A stretch of DNA of 64,000 nt from Heliopora coerulea (GCA_030142905.1 JASJOG010000022.1:922001-986000); one strand, 5' to 3'; shown: positions 34,410 to 46,390, counted from the first letter of the stretch. The notes: generated by a model not told the origin, from the letters alone. A program made the numbers and translations.

Positions 34410-37400
34410 TTCAAGGGAGAGAATCGAGGACCTTGACTTGACGTTTTACTTCAGTATGCTTCGTTCTCTTGCACTGATGACGAGGTCTTCCGATAGCACC
34501 GTTTAGTAAATTGGCTTTGCAATCGTTTTGCAATTAAAATTCTTTCGAATGAAGAATCTAAATATTGATAGACAAAGTTCTGCATGAGTTACAGTGGGTA
34601 TGTATTTTGGAATGCATATGTACTTTCGTGGAGAAAAAGTTTTTCCACGAGCCAATTACATCTATCACCAAGCTCAGTTTATTATATATACTGTGATAAC
34701 AATTAAAGAGTATTTTCTTACAAAGTTGGTACCTTCTGTATCAGCTTCCATGTTGGGTAAGTCGACCAGCGTGAGTGCTCAAATCTCCTTGGCGATTGAT
34801 AAACACGGATAAACAGTTATAACATGTGTAATAGACGGAGGAAATCAATCCTGAGTGAACAGGAGGGATTCAGCCCCAACCTTTTGGCCAAAGGGAGAAT
34901 ATCTTTAGGATTATCCCTTGGATTTTTCCTCCTCAATCCTCAAATTGCCCTCATCAGTTTTTCAACAGCTTTTAGCTTTAGATTAGCTGGTGTTTTAAAT
35001 TTCTGATCAAGCTTATTCTCTGTTTGATAAGTAGATTTTTAGATGTGCAAAAATCATTTAATATTTTATATAAAATCAATGCTATAATTGCTTATTATAG
35101 CATATGGAGTTCGTCAAACTGACCGATTTAGTTCATCTTCACCGCTGAACAGTCAGTTTCACTGATGTACAAAATTGCGAACTCGCTAATATTCCCAAGT
35201 CACTTTCTTGAGTTAAAGAGTAACAGGATCACTGCACACTTGTTACAATTTCTACTATTTTGACTGTTCACGGGAAAAGATCATCCGGTTGTTGAAGTTC
35301 AATGGTGTGATCTACATTCAGTACCACTGATGGAAAATAAAAACATGTAAAACTCATAGCTACAGGTCACTAGTTTTCGACAGTTGACTCTATGCTTTTT
35401 TATGGATAGCGTTTGTCCGACAAGTTTTACTTATTTTCAGATGCAGTTAGTCCAGACTTAAAAATATACAAGATACCTGGAAATAATGTATGCTCACTGT
35501 GAGTAAATCACGTATTTGCAAAGACGGTTTGTTTTCTTACGCTAATTTTGATTACTTCCTCATTTGAGCTAATCAAAACTTGTAAAATTTGGATACAAAC
35601 ATTAGCTGTGTAAAATCAGCCATAGCCTCAAGGCCAATGCATGTGCATGGGATTTATCGACTGTAAAATCTTTGGGTTTTTTGTCAATTTCTATATATAT
35701 GCTAATTAATATATGTTCTATCATGAATGTGATGAGATGAATCTAAACATTATCAAAACACTTTGAGAAAACGAAAAGTGTCCCACATATATATTTTCTC
35801 CCATATTCTGTATTATGTAGTTCATGTATAGATGCACTGGGGGAGTCGAAAAGGTTGTACACCTTCAAAATATGGTATGTTTGGCATAGGTTTTTATAGT
35901 GATTAGAAAACTGCGTAATAGCACATTTTTTCTTTTTAATTCATACATCAAGATCGGTCCAAATAAGATTGGCTCGAAAACACCTAAACTTTCTAAGATT
36001 TTACTGAACTTACCTTTAATTTAAGGTTGATTTAACTTTAAAAAATGTTATGTTCTGTTATTAATTTAACTCGTTCCAATTCGTCCGCAAAATAGTCATT
36101 AATAACCGAGCATTGCATGCACCATTGTGATATTTAGTTGAAATTCCTGAATTTAATGCACGGCTTCACATTGATATGGAATACTTTATGTGAGCTGCTG
36201 CAGTTTTTCTTGAGTCATTGACTGCCATACATCTTTGAGTTACTTTAATCGATCTAGGTCCTGTTAAATGAGTTCCAACATGATAATGTGCTCAGAAAAA
36301 ATTTTCATTTATCTCATTCCGTGATCTTCTTAACTAAGTTCAAATGCTTTTTGCTTCTTTTGTCCCAGCATAAAAATGATCCTGTGTGGTGAACATAATT
36401 ATTTTACAAACATTGATATGCGGGTTGAGTTAAGCCGACTAACAGAAGATAGAAAAACTAAAAATGAAGACGAACATCTTGATTTGCTAAATGGTGGATA
36501 GAAGTCTGAACATATACCCACACAAACTCTTCAAAAGCAAACTATGTCGATACGGGACTCAATGTAAAATGCATGTGAATGCCAGCTAGAAATCAATTTG
36601 TGTTAACATTGTCGCACTCTTCTTATAAACTTTGTGCCTTACAAACAATATGTCAAGGTGTGAGGTTGTGAGTTTCATTTCTCAATTCCATACCTTAGGT
36701 AAACGGGGACGATTACCTTGTTGTCATTTTCTTAAGACAAGATGTTATAGCGGATTCACTTCACGTTTTACGAACATTTGCGAGTAAAATCAGGAAGACT
36801 AACTGATAGATTTTTTACATCAAGAACTATATTTATAATTTGAGATCATATAGTTTGGCAGATCTTGATGGATGACTTGTACAAACGTTTGGTTTTACCT
36901 ATTTTCTTGTCTTTACTCTAGCCGATAGCAAATTAGCCATATTTTCAAAAGTTGGTTACTTTTTTTAGTACACCCCCTGTATATCTGGTCCTGGAATTTT
37001 CGGTTTGCATTTATTTGTCAAAGTATTTAGGGAACTAGTCGGACGATTGGCTAAAAGCTGTGTATTAAAATGAATACGGAAAAGCTCTCGCCATCGCATA
37101 TGCAGCCCTAATGGCAGGAAGAATTTACTCCCTAGGTATAGAAACCCTCGTGAATGTTCGGTTGAACTCGAAATCTAGTTAGCACTCGCCCTCCGGGTTC
37201 GTGTTCTCTAAGCTATTTTCGGTTCTCCCAATTTTCAGTCGTGTACTTATAAGTGCATGAAAATACGGAAATTTCTTCCGTTTCGTAAATATAAAAAGGC
37301 ACTGAGTCAATATAAAATTATTGTGATACTACTTATCATACATCTATTCCAGACATAAAAATCTCGTGATTCATATTACAGAGTCACGATTCTTAAGTTG

Positions 37401-37477
37401 AACTGTTAAATTAGCTAATTCCATCCAAACTAAAAATATTCATGGTATGAGTCGCCCTAGTGTCTGTTATCATGTGT
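34410..37477. other. No supported gene
   Basis: AT-rich sequence. I see no coding exons, terminal repeats or RNA genes. Possible promoter of the exon at 34352-34409 would lie at its left edge. Confidence 0.4.
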
Positions 37478-37787
37478 TTGTTGATAAGTAGAATTCTTCC
37501 TAATACGCAAGCTCTCAAGCTGTTCTTTCAGATAAACTTTTTGAGTCTCTGACGGGAATTGAACCCGTAACCTTCTGATCGCCGGTGAGACGCTCTAACC
37601 ATTGAGCTACAAAGACTCAGATGGTGAGCAAAGGTTAAATTTGCGTACTGGTTCGTATAGATGGTAGACATATGTACTGTCAGTCTGCAGGTCTCGATAT
37701 GTCGTCTATTATTTTTATGTTAATCAATGATGTGATTGTGGTAGCTTGGTAATTATGTTCTTAATACGCACGCTCTCAAGCTCAAAA
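37478..37787 (-). repeat. R repeat (tRNA-like unit), minus copies in tandem
   Basis: A full minus-strand unit (about 37735-37478) with tRNA-like core at 37545-37616 is preceded on the same strand by the last 50 bases of another unit (37787-37736). The joint ...ACAATCACATCAT|TGATTAAC... shows tail-to-head tandem units. The core has acceptor GTCTTTG against CAGAGAC, D-stem GCTC/GAGC and B box GGTTCAATTCC. Confidence 0.65.
37545..37616 (-). repeat. tRNA-like core, R repeat copy 2
   Basis: 72-nt cloverleaf: 7-bp acceptor with one G-U pair, D-arm GCTC/GAGC, T-arm ACGGG/CCCGT. The anticodon loop would be CCGGCGA (no T33) and the anticodon stem has a mismatch, so it is probably a pseudo-tRNA or SINE head. 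Confidence 0.6.
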
Positions 37788-38026
37788 AATAGACGACATA
37801 TCGAGACTTGCAATACATATGTCTACCATCTATACGAACTAGTACACAAATTTAACCTTCGCTCTTCATCTGAGTCTTTGTAGCTCAATGGTTAGAGCGT
37901 CTCACCGGCGATCAGAAGGTTACGGGTTACATTCCCGTCAGGGACTCAGAAAGTTTTTCTGAGAGAACAGTTTGAGAGCGTGCGTATTAAGAACATAATT
38001 ACCAAGCTACCACAATCACATCATTT
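37788..38026 (+). repeat. R repeat, plus copy left of the PLE
   Basis: Direct repeat of 40768-41012, containing the tRNA-like core 37874-37945 (B box changed to GGTTACATTCC). It starts after the shared ATAGACGACATATCGAGAC block and ends in ACCAAGCTACCACAATCACATCAT. Head-to-head with the minus units before it. Confidence 0.7.
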
Positions 38027-38075
38027 CTTCAAATAATAAAACAGCGATTTTGTCGTGGTAACAAATTTAAACACA

Positions 38076-40741
38076 GTTTTTAAATAAGTAGATACCATGG
38101 TGATTGGTAATTTAAGATAAAGTAGGAGAAGATGAAGAGTAATATACGCTTTAAAGAGGTATACACGGTTACCAAAGACTGTTGGATAGTTTAGTTCTTA
38201 AAAGAACTGTTTGAAACTTAAAGAGGTAAAATTCTACGTAAAGAATAAGCCTAAGGAATTAGAAAAAAGCACGATGCATTTCGGCAGACCACTTATCAAG
38301 TGCTATACGTCTGCTAACTAAAGAAACATATCACCTGCTTATATAGTCTAAAGAAAACTGATGACATCGACCCAACGGTATGTGGGAGGGTCAAAATAGG
38401 GATAGTTGGAAAACAAATTCCTTTTGCCGGCACAGATCAGGATCATTAAGTTTTATGTAAATGGCTTCCATCACCTTCAATTGAAGGGCGGAACGGCATT
38501 TGTAAAGAATTCTAAAATTATCGTCTGAGTAGTTTTCGGCGCAAGACTTGTTGGACAAAAGATGTTTGCCAACAGCTGAATCGCAACTGATGAATTGACT
38601 GGAATGGCATAGTCGTTCTGGTTGTTGACGTGATGGCTGAGTTTTATTTCTAATGACGCTAGGAACATGTTGTTTAATCCTATCACCCAGTCTCTGATTA
38701 GTTCTACCCACATAGCGAGATCCACATTCGCATTTAAATTTGTAAATAACACAGCTAGATGAAGAAGCAGGTAGAGACTCTTTGTGAGTGTGTGGGAGGA
38801 TAGTTTTCGTCGAAAAAATGCCAACGAATCTAGCACCAAAAAATGTTTGCTCAGTAATTAGCTTGATCGATTGTCCAAAAGTTTCGGAAATTTGTCCTAT
38901 CCATGGAAGTTTTAAATAGACTGGACATTTAGCGGGTCCAATTGGTTTGTCTTTTTCACTTTGATTAAAAGCCCTATCAAGTATACTTTCCGGGTAGCCA
39001 TTAGATAAAAATATAGATTTCAACTTCTCAAGATCACTTGTCAAGATACTTTCACTTCTTTTAATGCCAGTACTGGATAAATTCTCAAGCAGAGTTGTTA
39101 AAGATTTGTTTAGTTTTGTCAAAGAGCTACGAGAAATAACTATTGACACGAAGAATCTGGTCATGTGTTTATTTGACATAGTAAGCTTATTTACAAATAT
39201 CCCTCTGGATGAAACTATAAGTATTTGTGCCAATACTTTATACCACACAGATATTACACCACCAGAAATTTCTGAAGGCGCTTTCTGTGAACTTATGATT
39301 GCCGCCACAAAGGGGGTAGAATTTAGCTTTGGTGACACTATGTTCGAAAAGATCGACGGAGTGGCAACGGGGTCACCATTAGGCCCTGTTCTAGCAAATA
39401 TCTTTGTCGGATACTACGAGTCTAGACTGTTTCAATCTATATCGCACGAACTACCGGAGTGGTACAAACGGTATGTAGATGACACTTTCGCAATATTTAA
39501 TGGCTACAGTGCAACCAATGCCTTTCTAGATACTCTCAACAAAATTCATCCATCATTAAAATTTACTTGTGAGTATGAGAAAGATAATAAACTTCCTTTC
39601 CTCGACGTACTAGTGCACAAAGAGGACACGGCTTTCTTGACAAGTTTTTACAGAAAACCGACTTTTACGGGCCTGTTAACAAGATTTGATTCCTTCAGTG
39701 CTAAAAGGCAAAAACTCTCCTTGATTAAATGTTTAATTGGCCGTACTCATAAGATTGCATCTAAGAAATTTCTTCAAAGTGATCTTGAGAAGTTGAAATC
39801 TATATTTTTATCTAATGGCTACCCGGAAAGTATACTTGATAGGGCTTTTAATCAAAGTGAAAAAGACAAACCAATTGGACCCGCTAAATGTCCAGTCTAT
39901 TTAAAACTTCCATGGATAGGACAAATTTCCGAAACTTTTGGACAATCGATCAAGCTAATTACTGAGCAAACATTTTTTGGTGCTAGATTCGTTGGCATTT
40001 TTTCGACGAAAACTATCCTCCCACACACTCACAAAGAGTCTCTACCTGCTTCTTCATCTAGCTGTGTTATTTACAAATTTAAATGCGAATGTGGATCTCG
40101 CTATGTGGGTAGAACTAATCAGAGACTGGGTGATAGGATTAAACAACATGTTCCTAGCGTCATTAGAAATAAAACTCAGCCATCACGTCAACAACCAGAA
40201 CGACTATGCCATTCCAGTCAATTCATCAGTTGCGATTCAGCTGTTGGCAAACATCTTTTGTCCAACAAGTCTTGCGCCGAAAACTACTCAGACGATAATT
40301 TTAGAATTCTTTACAAATGCCGTTCCGCCCTTCAATTGAAGGTGATGGAAGCCATTTACATAAAACTTAATGATCCTGATCTGTGCCGGCAAAAGGAATT
40401 TGTTTTCCAACTATCCCTATTTTGACCCTCCCACATACCGTTGGGTCGATGTCATCAGTTTTCTTTAGACTATATAAGCAGGTGATATGTTTCTTTAGTT
40501 AGCAGACGTATAGCACTTGATAAGTGGTCTGCCGAAATGCATCGTGCTTTTTTCTAATTCCTTAGGCTTATTCTTTACGTAGAATTTTACCTCTTTAAGT
40601 TTCAAACAGTTCTTTTAAGAACTAAACTATCCAACAGTCTTTGGTAACCGTGTATACCTCTTTAAAGCGTATATTACTCTTCATCTTCTCCTACTTTATC
40701 TTAAATTACCAATCGCTATGGTATCTACGTATTTAAAAATC
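38076..40741 (+). mobile_element. Penelope-like element in a large palindrome
   Basis: Arms 38076-39039 and 39777-40741 (about 965 bp each) are inverted copies that look nearly identical. The right arm is the endonuclease half and 3' region of a plus-strand PLE; the left arm is the same sequence inverted. The 737-bp spacer carries the reverse transcriptase, present once. Both arms contain a GGTCTGCCGAAATGC motif near the outer third, comparable to the GAAA box of other PLE ends. tRNA-like R units flank both sides. Confidence 0.85.
39064..40425 (+). CDS. PLE reverse transcriptase-GIY-YIG endonuclease, 5'-truncated
   Basis: This 453-codon open frame has no stop. Reverse transcriptase motifs are FDIVSLFTNIPL (catalytic Asp 38), GVATGSPLGPVLAN (99-112), YVDD (137-140) and LPFLDV (178-182). 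The GIY-YIG endonuclease covers about 334-440: CVIYKFKCECGSRYVGRT, RLGDRIKQH and the usual Cys/His spacing. The N-terminal third of a normal PLE protein (fingers region) is missing; the frame begins 25 bases inside the palindrome junction at 39039, so the copy was truncated at insertion. All visible catalytic motifs are intact, so the copy is young. The minus ORF 39338-38391 is the inverted endonuclease joined to antisense of the RT. Confidence 0.85.
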   Translation: MPVLDKFSSRVVKDLFSFVKELREITIDTKNLVMCLFDIVSLFTNIPLDETISICANTLYHTDITPPEISEGAFCELMIAATKGVEFSFGDTMFEKIDGVATGSPLGPVLANIFVGYYESRLFQSISHELPEWYKRYVDDTFAIFNGYSATNAFLDTLNKIHPSLKFTCEYEKDNKLPFLDVLVHKEDTAFLTSFYRKPTFTGLLTRFDSFSAKRQKLSLIKCLIGRTHKIASKKFLQSDLEKLKSIFLSNGYPESILDRAFNQSEKDKPIGPAKCPVYLKLPWIGQISETFGQSIKLITEQTFFGARFVGIFSTKTILPHTHKESLPASSSSCVIYKFKCECGSRYVGRTNQRLGDRIKQHVPSVIRNKTQPSRQQPERLCHSSQFISCDSAVGKHLLSNKSCAENYSDDNFRILYKCRSALQLKVMEAIYIKLNDPDLCRQKEFVFQLSLF

Positions 40742-40765
40742 ACATCATTGATTAACATAAATATA

Positions 40766-41013
40766 ATAGACGACATATCGAGACTTGTAGACTGACAGTA
40801 CATATGTCTACCATTTATACGAACCAGTACATAAATGTAACCTTCGCTCACCATCTGAGTCAATGTAGCTCGATGGTTAGAGCGTCTCACCGGCGATCAG
40901 AAGGTTACGGGTTACATTCCCGTCAGGGACTCAGAAAGTTTTTCTGAGAGAACAGCTTGAGAGCGTGCGTATTAAGAACATAATTACCAAGCTACCACAA
41001 TCACATCATTCAT
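40766..41013 (+). repeat. R repeat, plus copy right of the PLE
   Basis: Contains the tRNA-like core 40859-40930 (72 nt, acceptor GTCAATG against CAGGGAC, with two mismatches). The unit runs from TGATTAACATAA (about 40746) to ACAATCACATCAT (41013). AATCACATCAT also precedes it at 40738, so it either has a target duplication or lost a tandem neighbour. Confidence 0.7.
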
Positions 41014-41849
41014 TAGAATTCTTCCTTTGAGAACTGTTTCAAGACACAGCACTACCGCTCATCAGCCCACGCATGTAGATCTTACTGTTCTATCGATAGT
41101 GGAGTTCAAACACTGTTATATGCTCAAATAAAATAATCCAAGGATGAGACATAAATTTCCCAAAAAGAGCTTCTTTCCTGGATAATATTTATAAATTCTC
41201 TCGCTTTGTGTCCACAGGTGATTCATTGTGTAATGCGACCGGGAATTTTCTGTGTTATTGCTTAATACATTTATTATATTTACAAAGTGTGCGATATCTT
41301 AAACAAAAAGCTCTTTGTTCATGATATACACAAAGAACTTTTGGAATGTAACTCATTATATCGACTAGTGTAACATTGCTTCGCTAATTTGATCCAACAC
41401 AAAAGTTGTAATTGCTGTTGCAGTGGCAGACGAAATCGTGTAGGCAATTGCTGTAGGAATAAATTAAGAACTTCAATTAACCCTTTGACCCATCGAACAC
41501 CGAGAACAAAAGGACAGATGAATGAACCAAGCAAAAACGAAGAGGGAACCAAGAACAAAGTAAAATTTAAGGGTAAAAGCGATGTTTGACATGCAGCAGA
41601 GACTGTCCTTAAGAATTAACCCAAAAGATCGATGAACAGTCTATCAACCATCAACAGAAAAACAAACTGCTTTCATGCATTTTCCTTCATTGTTTTTATT
41701 CATACCTGTAAATCAAACTCAAGTAATTTATCTCCGAGAAGGAATATGTTTTATTATCAGATACTTTCACAAAAACATGAAAATATTAGAGCTCATAGAA
41801 TATTATATGAAAATATTGCAGTCTACTAGAAAGTCTTCTGATTCCATCA
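41014..41849. other. No supported gene
   Basis: No exon or known repeat recognised. TTAACCCTTTGACCC near 41479 resembles the edge of the dispersed hairpin family. Confidence 0.35.
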
Positions 41850-41965
41850 TTAAAGAGGTGACGTCTCAGATAGGGAAGGGTTCAGTACCCGAAGTTTTAA
41901 TTTTACTCCCGCTAACGTCAAACAGTTTTACTCATCAAGAGAAGACTTCTCAGACAGGAAAGGGT
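41850..41965. repeat. Dispersed hairpin repeat, copy 4
   Basis: Diverged copy: TTTTACTCCCGCTAACGTCA followed by GTTTTACTCATCAAG. Confidence 0.45.
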
Positions 41966-42222
41966 ACCACTAATCCTAATGCTCTAAGAATTAATTCACT
42001 AAAATGTATGCCATAGAACATTTGGTACAACTTCTTGACTTTTCTGTGCGGTGATGACTGATTACCAAGTATCGAAATATTTAAACCTCGTAAATGATAT
42101 TACAAGATATGTCAACATAAGTGGCGAAAAACAGTCTTCCTCAGCAGATTCCCCATAGTATTATGGTGAACTTAATCACAGTTTTGGCTGCACTAGCGGC
42201 CAACAGAAGTGCTAGAATCAAT

Positions 42223-42353
42223 GCGTAAAGGGGTGGTAAATACAACTTTTGCTCTGCAATCAGATTGTTACCTGGCAACCCAAACCATACGAGGGCAGAC
42301 CGAAGTATTCGTAACTGTTGCTATGCTAAAGCTAGATTTACTCCAAGTCTCTC
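42223..42353 (+). repeat. Inverted pair, left copy
   Basis: GCGTAAAG...CTCCAAGTCTCTC is repeated inverted at 47258-47390 with few changes. Unknown family. Confidence 0.75.
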
Positions 42354-42399
42354 CACAGAATAAGAAGCTGACCAGAAGTCTCACTCGCGTCGGAAGCTG

Positions 42400-42489
42400 T
42401 GAAGTTTTTGTCCTCGCGCACGTCGTGCCGCGCATCTTGGCCGCCATGTTGCCAGCCAGATAACTGTGGACAGGTCAACAACAAAAATA
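42400..42489 (+). promoter_or_regulatory. CpG-rich promoter-like sequence with YY1-type site
   Basis: A locally CG-rich stretch (GTCCTCGCGCACGTCGTGCC) ends in GGCCGCCATGTTG, whose reverse complement is a YY1-type AACATGGCGGCC motif. It lies directly before a candidate first coding exon. Confidence 0.4.
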
Positions 42490-42582
42490 ATGGCGAAAAG
42501 CTGGTTCGGATCATTTGAACTGCTGTATCTCAAACGTTTTGCGGCCGATTTTTGTCTTACGGCTGACACGTCTAGAAGAAAG
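42490..42582 (+). CDS. Candidate first coding exon, product unknown
   Basis: ATG at 42490 opens 31 codons (MAKSWFGSFELLYLKRFAAD, then FCLTADTSRRK) and ends at a phase-0 donor, AAG|GTATGT. The CpG-rich sequence just upstream supports a transcription start. I do not recognise the protein, and no further exon of it was found before the transposon cluster at 45 kb. Confidence 0.4.
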
Positions 42583-44985
42583 GTATGTTAGCAATATCAT
42601 CGTACTTTTAAGGTAATTTACCTAATGGAAAACGAATAATATCTTCATTATCTTTCACGGATCACCGCGTCAGCGACTTGCATGATCCTCGTCGGACGAG
42701 CGAGGTTTGCTTGATTATTCTCGCTGTTAACGATGAAATGTCGAAAGCAGGCTTTACATTTATACCAACTGTGATGGGGTAAACTCTTTTCCTTAATCAT
42801 AATAAAACTGCTTTAATTCCTTAAATTAGAACTCCAACTTGCTTTAACACTTGGCGTCTGTCAACACTCATCTGTATTGAATATGTTTCGAATAACTCCA
42901 CTGTTTTGATTCAGTGCAAAGGTTTATGTCTTTTGTATTCCTAAATTTCCAAGCAGATTTTTCATAATAAAAACATTTCTCAGTTTTAGTTAAAATGTTC
43001 TCACGATTGTCTGTCTAGCAATGGTGCAACGACGAAGGCTTTTCTGAACATGCTCCCAAGTTGCTTATCTTAATTTATGCCCAGAAAAAATTGTACATTA
43101 TATCCTGTGCACATAAACTTACATTTATGTCAGTAATCTATGTATTGGTTAACACCAGGGCTGGAATACTTTGCAAGTAGTGCAACTGCAACTGAAATAT
43201 TTCTGCATTCAATGGCTAGAGATGGATGTTGGCATGTTTGTGCTGACATTTTTATCTTTTATCACTAGGTTTGACAAGAGGGATTTGACATTAGAAAGGA
43301 ATCGTTGCCAAGTAGGAACGTCTGTTTCCAAATTGGGGCAGGAGGTTTTCTTCCATCTGGAAAGTTTAGTCATTGTTATATATTTTGTTACAAAAAAAAA
43401 AAAGCTGAATTAAGAAACAATATACTGTGGCTACAGTGAATTAATCTGAATCTCTTCCTTTTTACTTTCCACTTTATGTAAATTCCCCCTCCATTATGCT
43501 AACTACATGTGGCACTTGTTACCAATGATGTCCTGCCTGAGTTCTTGTGCCTGTCCTTTCTTATGAAGAAGAAAGTGTCAATCTTTAATAAAGTGAGCAG
43601 TTATTTCTGTGCAGAAACTGCTACAGAAATATTGTACATCCAGGGGTTGTAGCTACAGTACAGTGGGTCATTTTTTCATTATTCTAATGACCACCCCAGT
43701 TCTTCATTCATTTTTACTGTCTAGCTTTATTTTTGTAGAATTTTACATATAAATCTACTTGAAGGCATAATCACAAAAAGATGAGAAAACAAACTCACAG
43801 GATAGCTTCACATGAAAAGCTGACAGGCCACTTTTAAATTAATTTTTCTTTTACTGATTTAGATCCTGCATATAACATGTTTTGCATGCACAGCAGTGAC
43901 AGAGAAGTAGATAACTATCTAAGTTCGCAATTTCCAAGCAACATTGAAATCATTCAAGCCCTGCCATGCTACAGGAAGGCATACACTAGATATTTTTAAG
44001 GATTATTGGAATCACATTGGGAAGCATGCAGTAGATCACCACAGATGCCTTTAGTAATGCATGTTCAAGTTTGTTACAATCTACTAAAAATCAACATGGA
44101 CTTATACAATCATTGAATGTCATGTTTAAAGAACTGTGACGGCTTTTTTATTAAATATTGCAATATGTAATTTGTATTGTCATCCTTTCTTCAATGCATA
44201 AACCTTGCTTCTTTCAAGCAGCCTCCTCATGCAGAGGTTCAAAACACCAGACCAGATTTATCAACTAAAAATTACAATAACAACAAATCAATGCCATACG
44301 TTTTTTCTGAGTAATTCTATTTGTAATCCTCGGTTGAAGTGAAGACAAGACATGAGTACCAGTTAGACGTTCAAATTGGTTCAAGACAAGGATGAGCCAA
44401 GGTACTACATGTAAAATGCTATCTCATTTGGTTGCTTTCATATTTAAAGTTCAACCTAAAAATTACTCCTTCCACAAATCAATTGTGAAGTTTAAATATG
44501 CATTGAAGTCTGCGGAGCGGTAAACATTTTGAGGCACATTTTTGTCTGTCTTTAGGGAAGAAATACAAAATCGTATATGTACAAAGGCTCAAAGCATATC
44601 TTTCTTTGATTTTGAAATTATTTAAAAACCAAAACCAAGGTGACACGCAATCAACAAGCTAAATTTGGTATCAGCACGAAAATATAGCTACAATGAACAC
44701 GTAAAAACTGAAATTAATTAGTGCACGAGTGTGCTGCAGGCCGATTTCGAGTGTGAAATACGAGTAAACAAGTAAGCGAACAAATGACCACTCCTAACTA
44801 AATGAATATGTCACGGAAAATTTCTTTATACACCTTTTAATTATGATAAAATTGATCTCTTACCTTTCCTCTGGGACATATCAAAGTAAAACGGAAATCG
44901 TCCAAGTACTTTCCAGATAAAGCCGTTTTAGTGATCCAAGCTGGTTTTTCGCCATTATGTTCCTTGTTCCCTGGCTGGAGTTAAT
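42583..44985. other. No supported gene; probable intron
   Basis: No further exons, terminal repeats or RNA genes recognised. Likely intron of the gene starting at 42490. Confidence 0.35.
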
Positions 44986-44989
44986 ATCG

Positions 44990-45486
44990 TGGCAATAGAC
45001 TTTCCGGGCGGAAAACGTACTCTTAGGATAAAAATGAGAGCCCAGCTCAAAATTTTAAGGTGGAGAACCATGATCGCAACAAGGCAAGACAAGTTAAAAC
45101 ATTTTGAAAATAAGTTGGATTCTAACGTTTCGTTGCAACGTGCAACATCTTCAGAGTGTAATATTACAAGGTTATCAGTGTCTATATATAAGTCTATTTA
45201 CATGCGAGAATGAATAATTAATTAGCGCCCAACCAATCACAAAAGGTGACAAGAAGCTGAGAGAAAAATTAATGATGGGGCGAGAGACTAAAACAAAGAA
45301 AGAGGTGTGGAAGAGATATTTTCGTTGAGCGGAGGTTTGAGTTTAGAAATAAGTAGGCTTTCCCGAAGAAGTAGTTCAAAATTTGAATTGGAATGGCAGG
45401 AAGAGCCAATGGTAAAGTCGTCGGGGGAGATGTTATGTCCGGACGTAACATCTCCCCCGACGACTTTACCATTGTCTCTTCCTGCC
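44990..45486 (-). mobile_element. Penelope-like 3' fragment, same family as 1-600
   Basis: On the minus strand, 45415-45300 reads FELLLRESLLISKLKPPLNE, the C-terminus of a GIY-YIG endonuclease. Downstream (to 44990) matches 1-300. At its 5' side 45387-45485 is a perfect-looking hairpin centred at 45437/45438 (arms about 48 bases), so the truncated 5' end is inverted on itself. Confidence 0.75.
45127..45154 (-). ncRNA. Hammerhead-like motif in PLE end
   Basis: Minus strand: CTGAAGA, T, stem GTTGC / loop ACGTT / stem GCAAC, GAAAC. Equivalent to 141-169, with a compensatory change in the fourth stem pair (G-C here, A-T there). Confidence 0.5.
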
Positions 45487-45489
45487 GTT

Positions 45490-46390
45490 GAAATAAACGC
45501 ACTAAAAAGAGGATCACAGTTACCAAGATTTAGGTACTGCTGGACCGTTTAGTTCTTAAGAGAACTGTAAGAAACTTAAAGAGAGGTAAAATACTGCGAA
45601 AGAGTAGGCCTAAAGAATTAAGAAAGAGCACGATGCATTTCGGCAGACCACCTATCAAGTGCTATACGTCTGCTGACTCAAAAGAAACAAATTACCTACA
45701 TACAATACATAGTCTCAAAAACTGATGAAATCAACCTAAAGGTATACAGGAGGGTCAACATGGGGCTAGCTGGAAAACAGATTCCTTTTACTAGCACAGA
45801 TCCGGATCATTAAGTTTTATGCAAATGGCTTCCATCATTCAATAGAAAAGGGGAACGGCATTTGTAAAGAATTGTTAAATTACCGTCTGAGTAGGTTTCA
45901 GCGCAAGACTTATTAGACAAAAGGTGTTTGCCTACTGCTGAATCACACTGATGAAATTACTAGATCGGCATTGTCGTTCTGGCTATTGACGTGGTGGCCC
46001 AGTTTTATTTCTAACGACACTAGAAACATGTTGTTTGATCCTATCACCCAATATCTGATTAGTTCTGCCCACATAGCGAGATCCACTTTTGCATTTAAAT
46101 TCGTAAACAACATAACTTGATGAAGAAGCAGGGGTTGATTTTGGGTTGTTTTCATCAGTTTTTGAGACTATATATTGTATGTAGGTAATTTGTTTCTTTT
46201 GAGTCAGCAGACGTATAACACTTGATAGGTGGTCTGCCGAAATGCATCGTGCTCTTTCTTAATTCTTTAGGCCTACTCTTTCGCAGTATTTTACCTCTCT
46301 TTAAGTTTCTTACAGTTCTCTTAAGAACTAAACGGTCCAGCAGTACCTAAATCTTGGTAACTGTGATCCTCTTTTTAGTGCGTTTATTTC
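45490..46390 (-). mobile_element. Penelope-like fragment between inverted 241-bp ends
   Basis: Arms 45490-45730 and 46150-46390 are equally long inverted copies with only about two differences seen. The spacer encodes on the minus strand a decayed endonuclease of the same family as the element at 38076. Its alternative frame (46155-45943) shares long runs with the alternative frame of that element. The arms carry the GGTCTGCCGAAATGC motif. The copy is nested next to the fragment at 44990-45486. Confidence 0.8.

Noticed and set aside
38391..39338. 315-codon minus ORF ending in a GIY-YIG domain
   Set aside because: The first third is antisense of the reverse transcriptase; the rest is the inverted arm of the PLE palindrome. 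A read-through product of the inversion, not a gene.
37545..40930. tRNA genes at 37545, 37874 and 40859
   Set aside because: The cloverleaf is good but the anticodon loop lacks T33, the anticodon stem has a mismatch, and all copies lie in a repeat unit; a SINE-like origin fits better.
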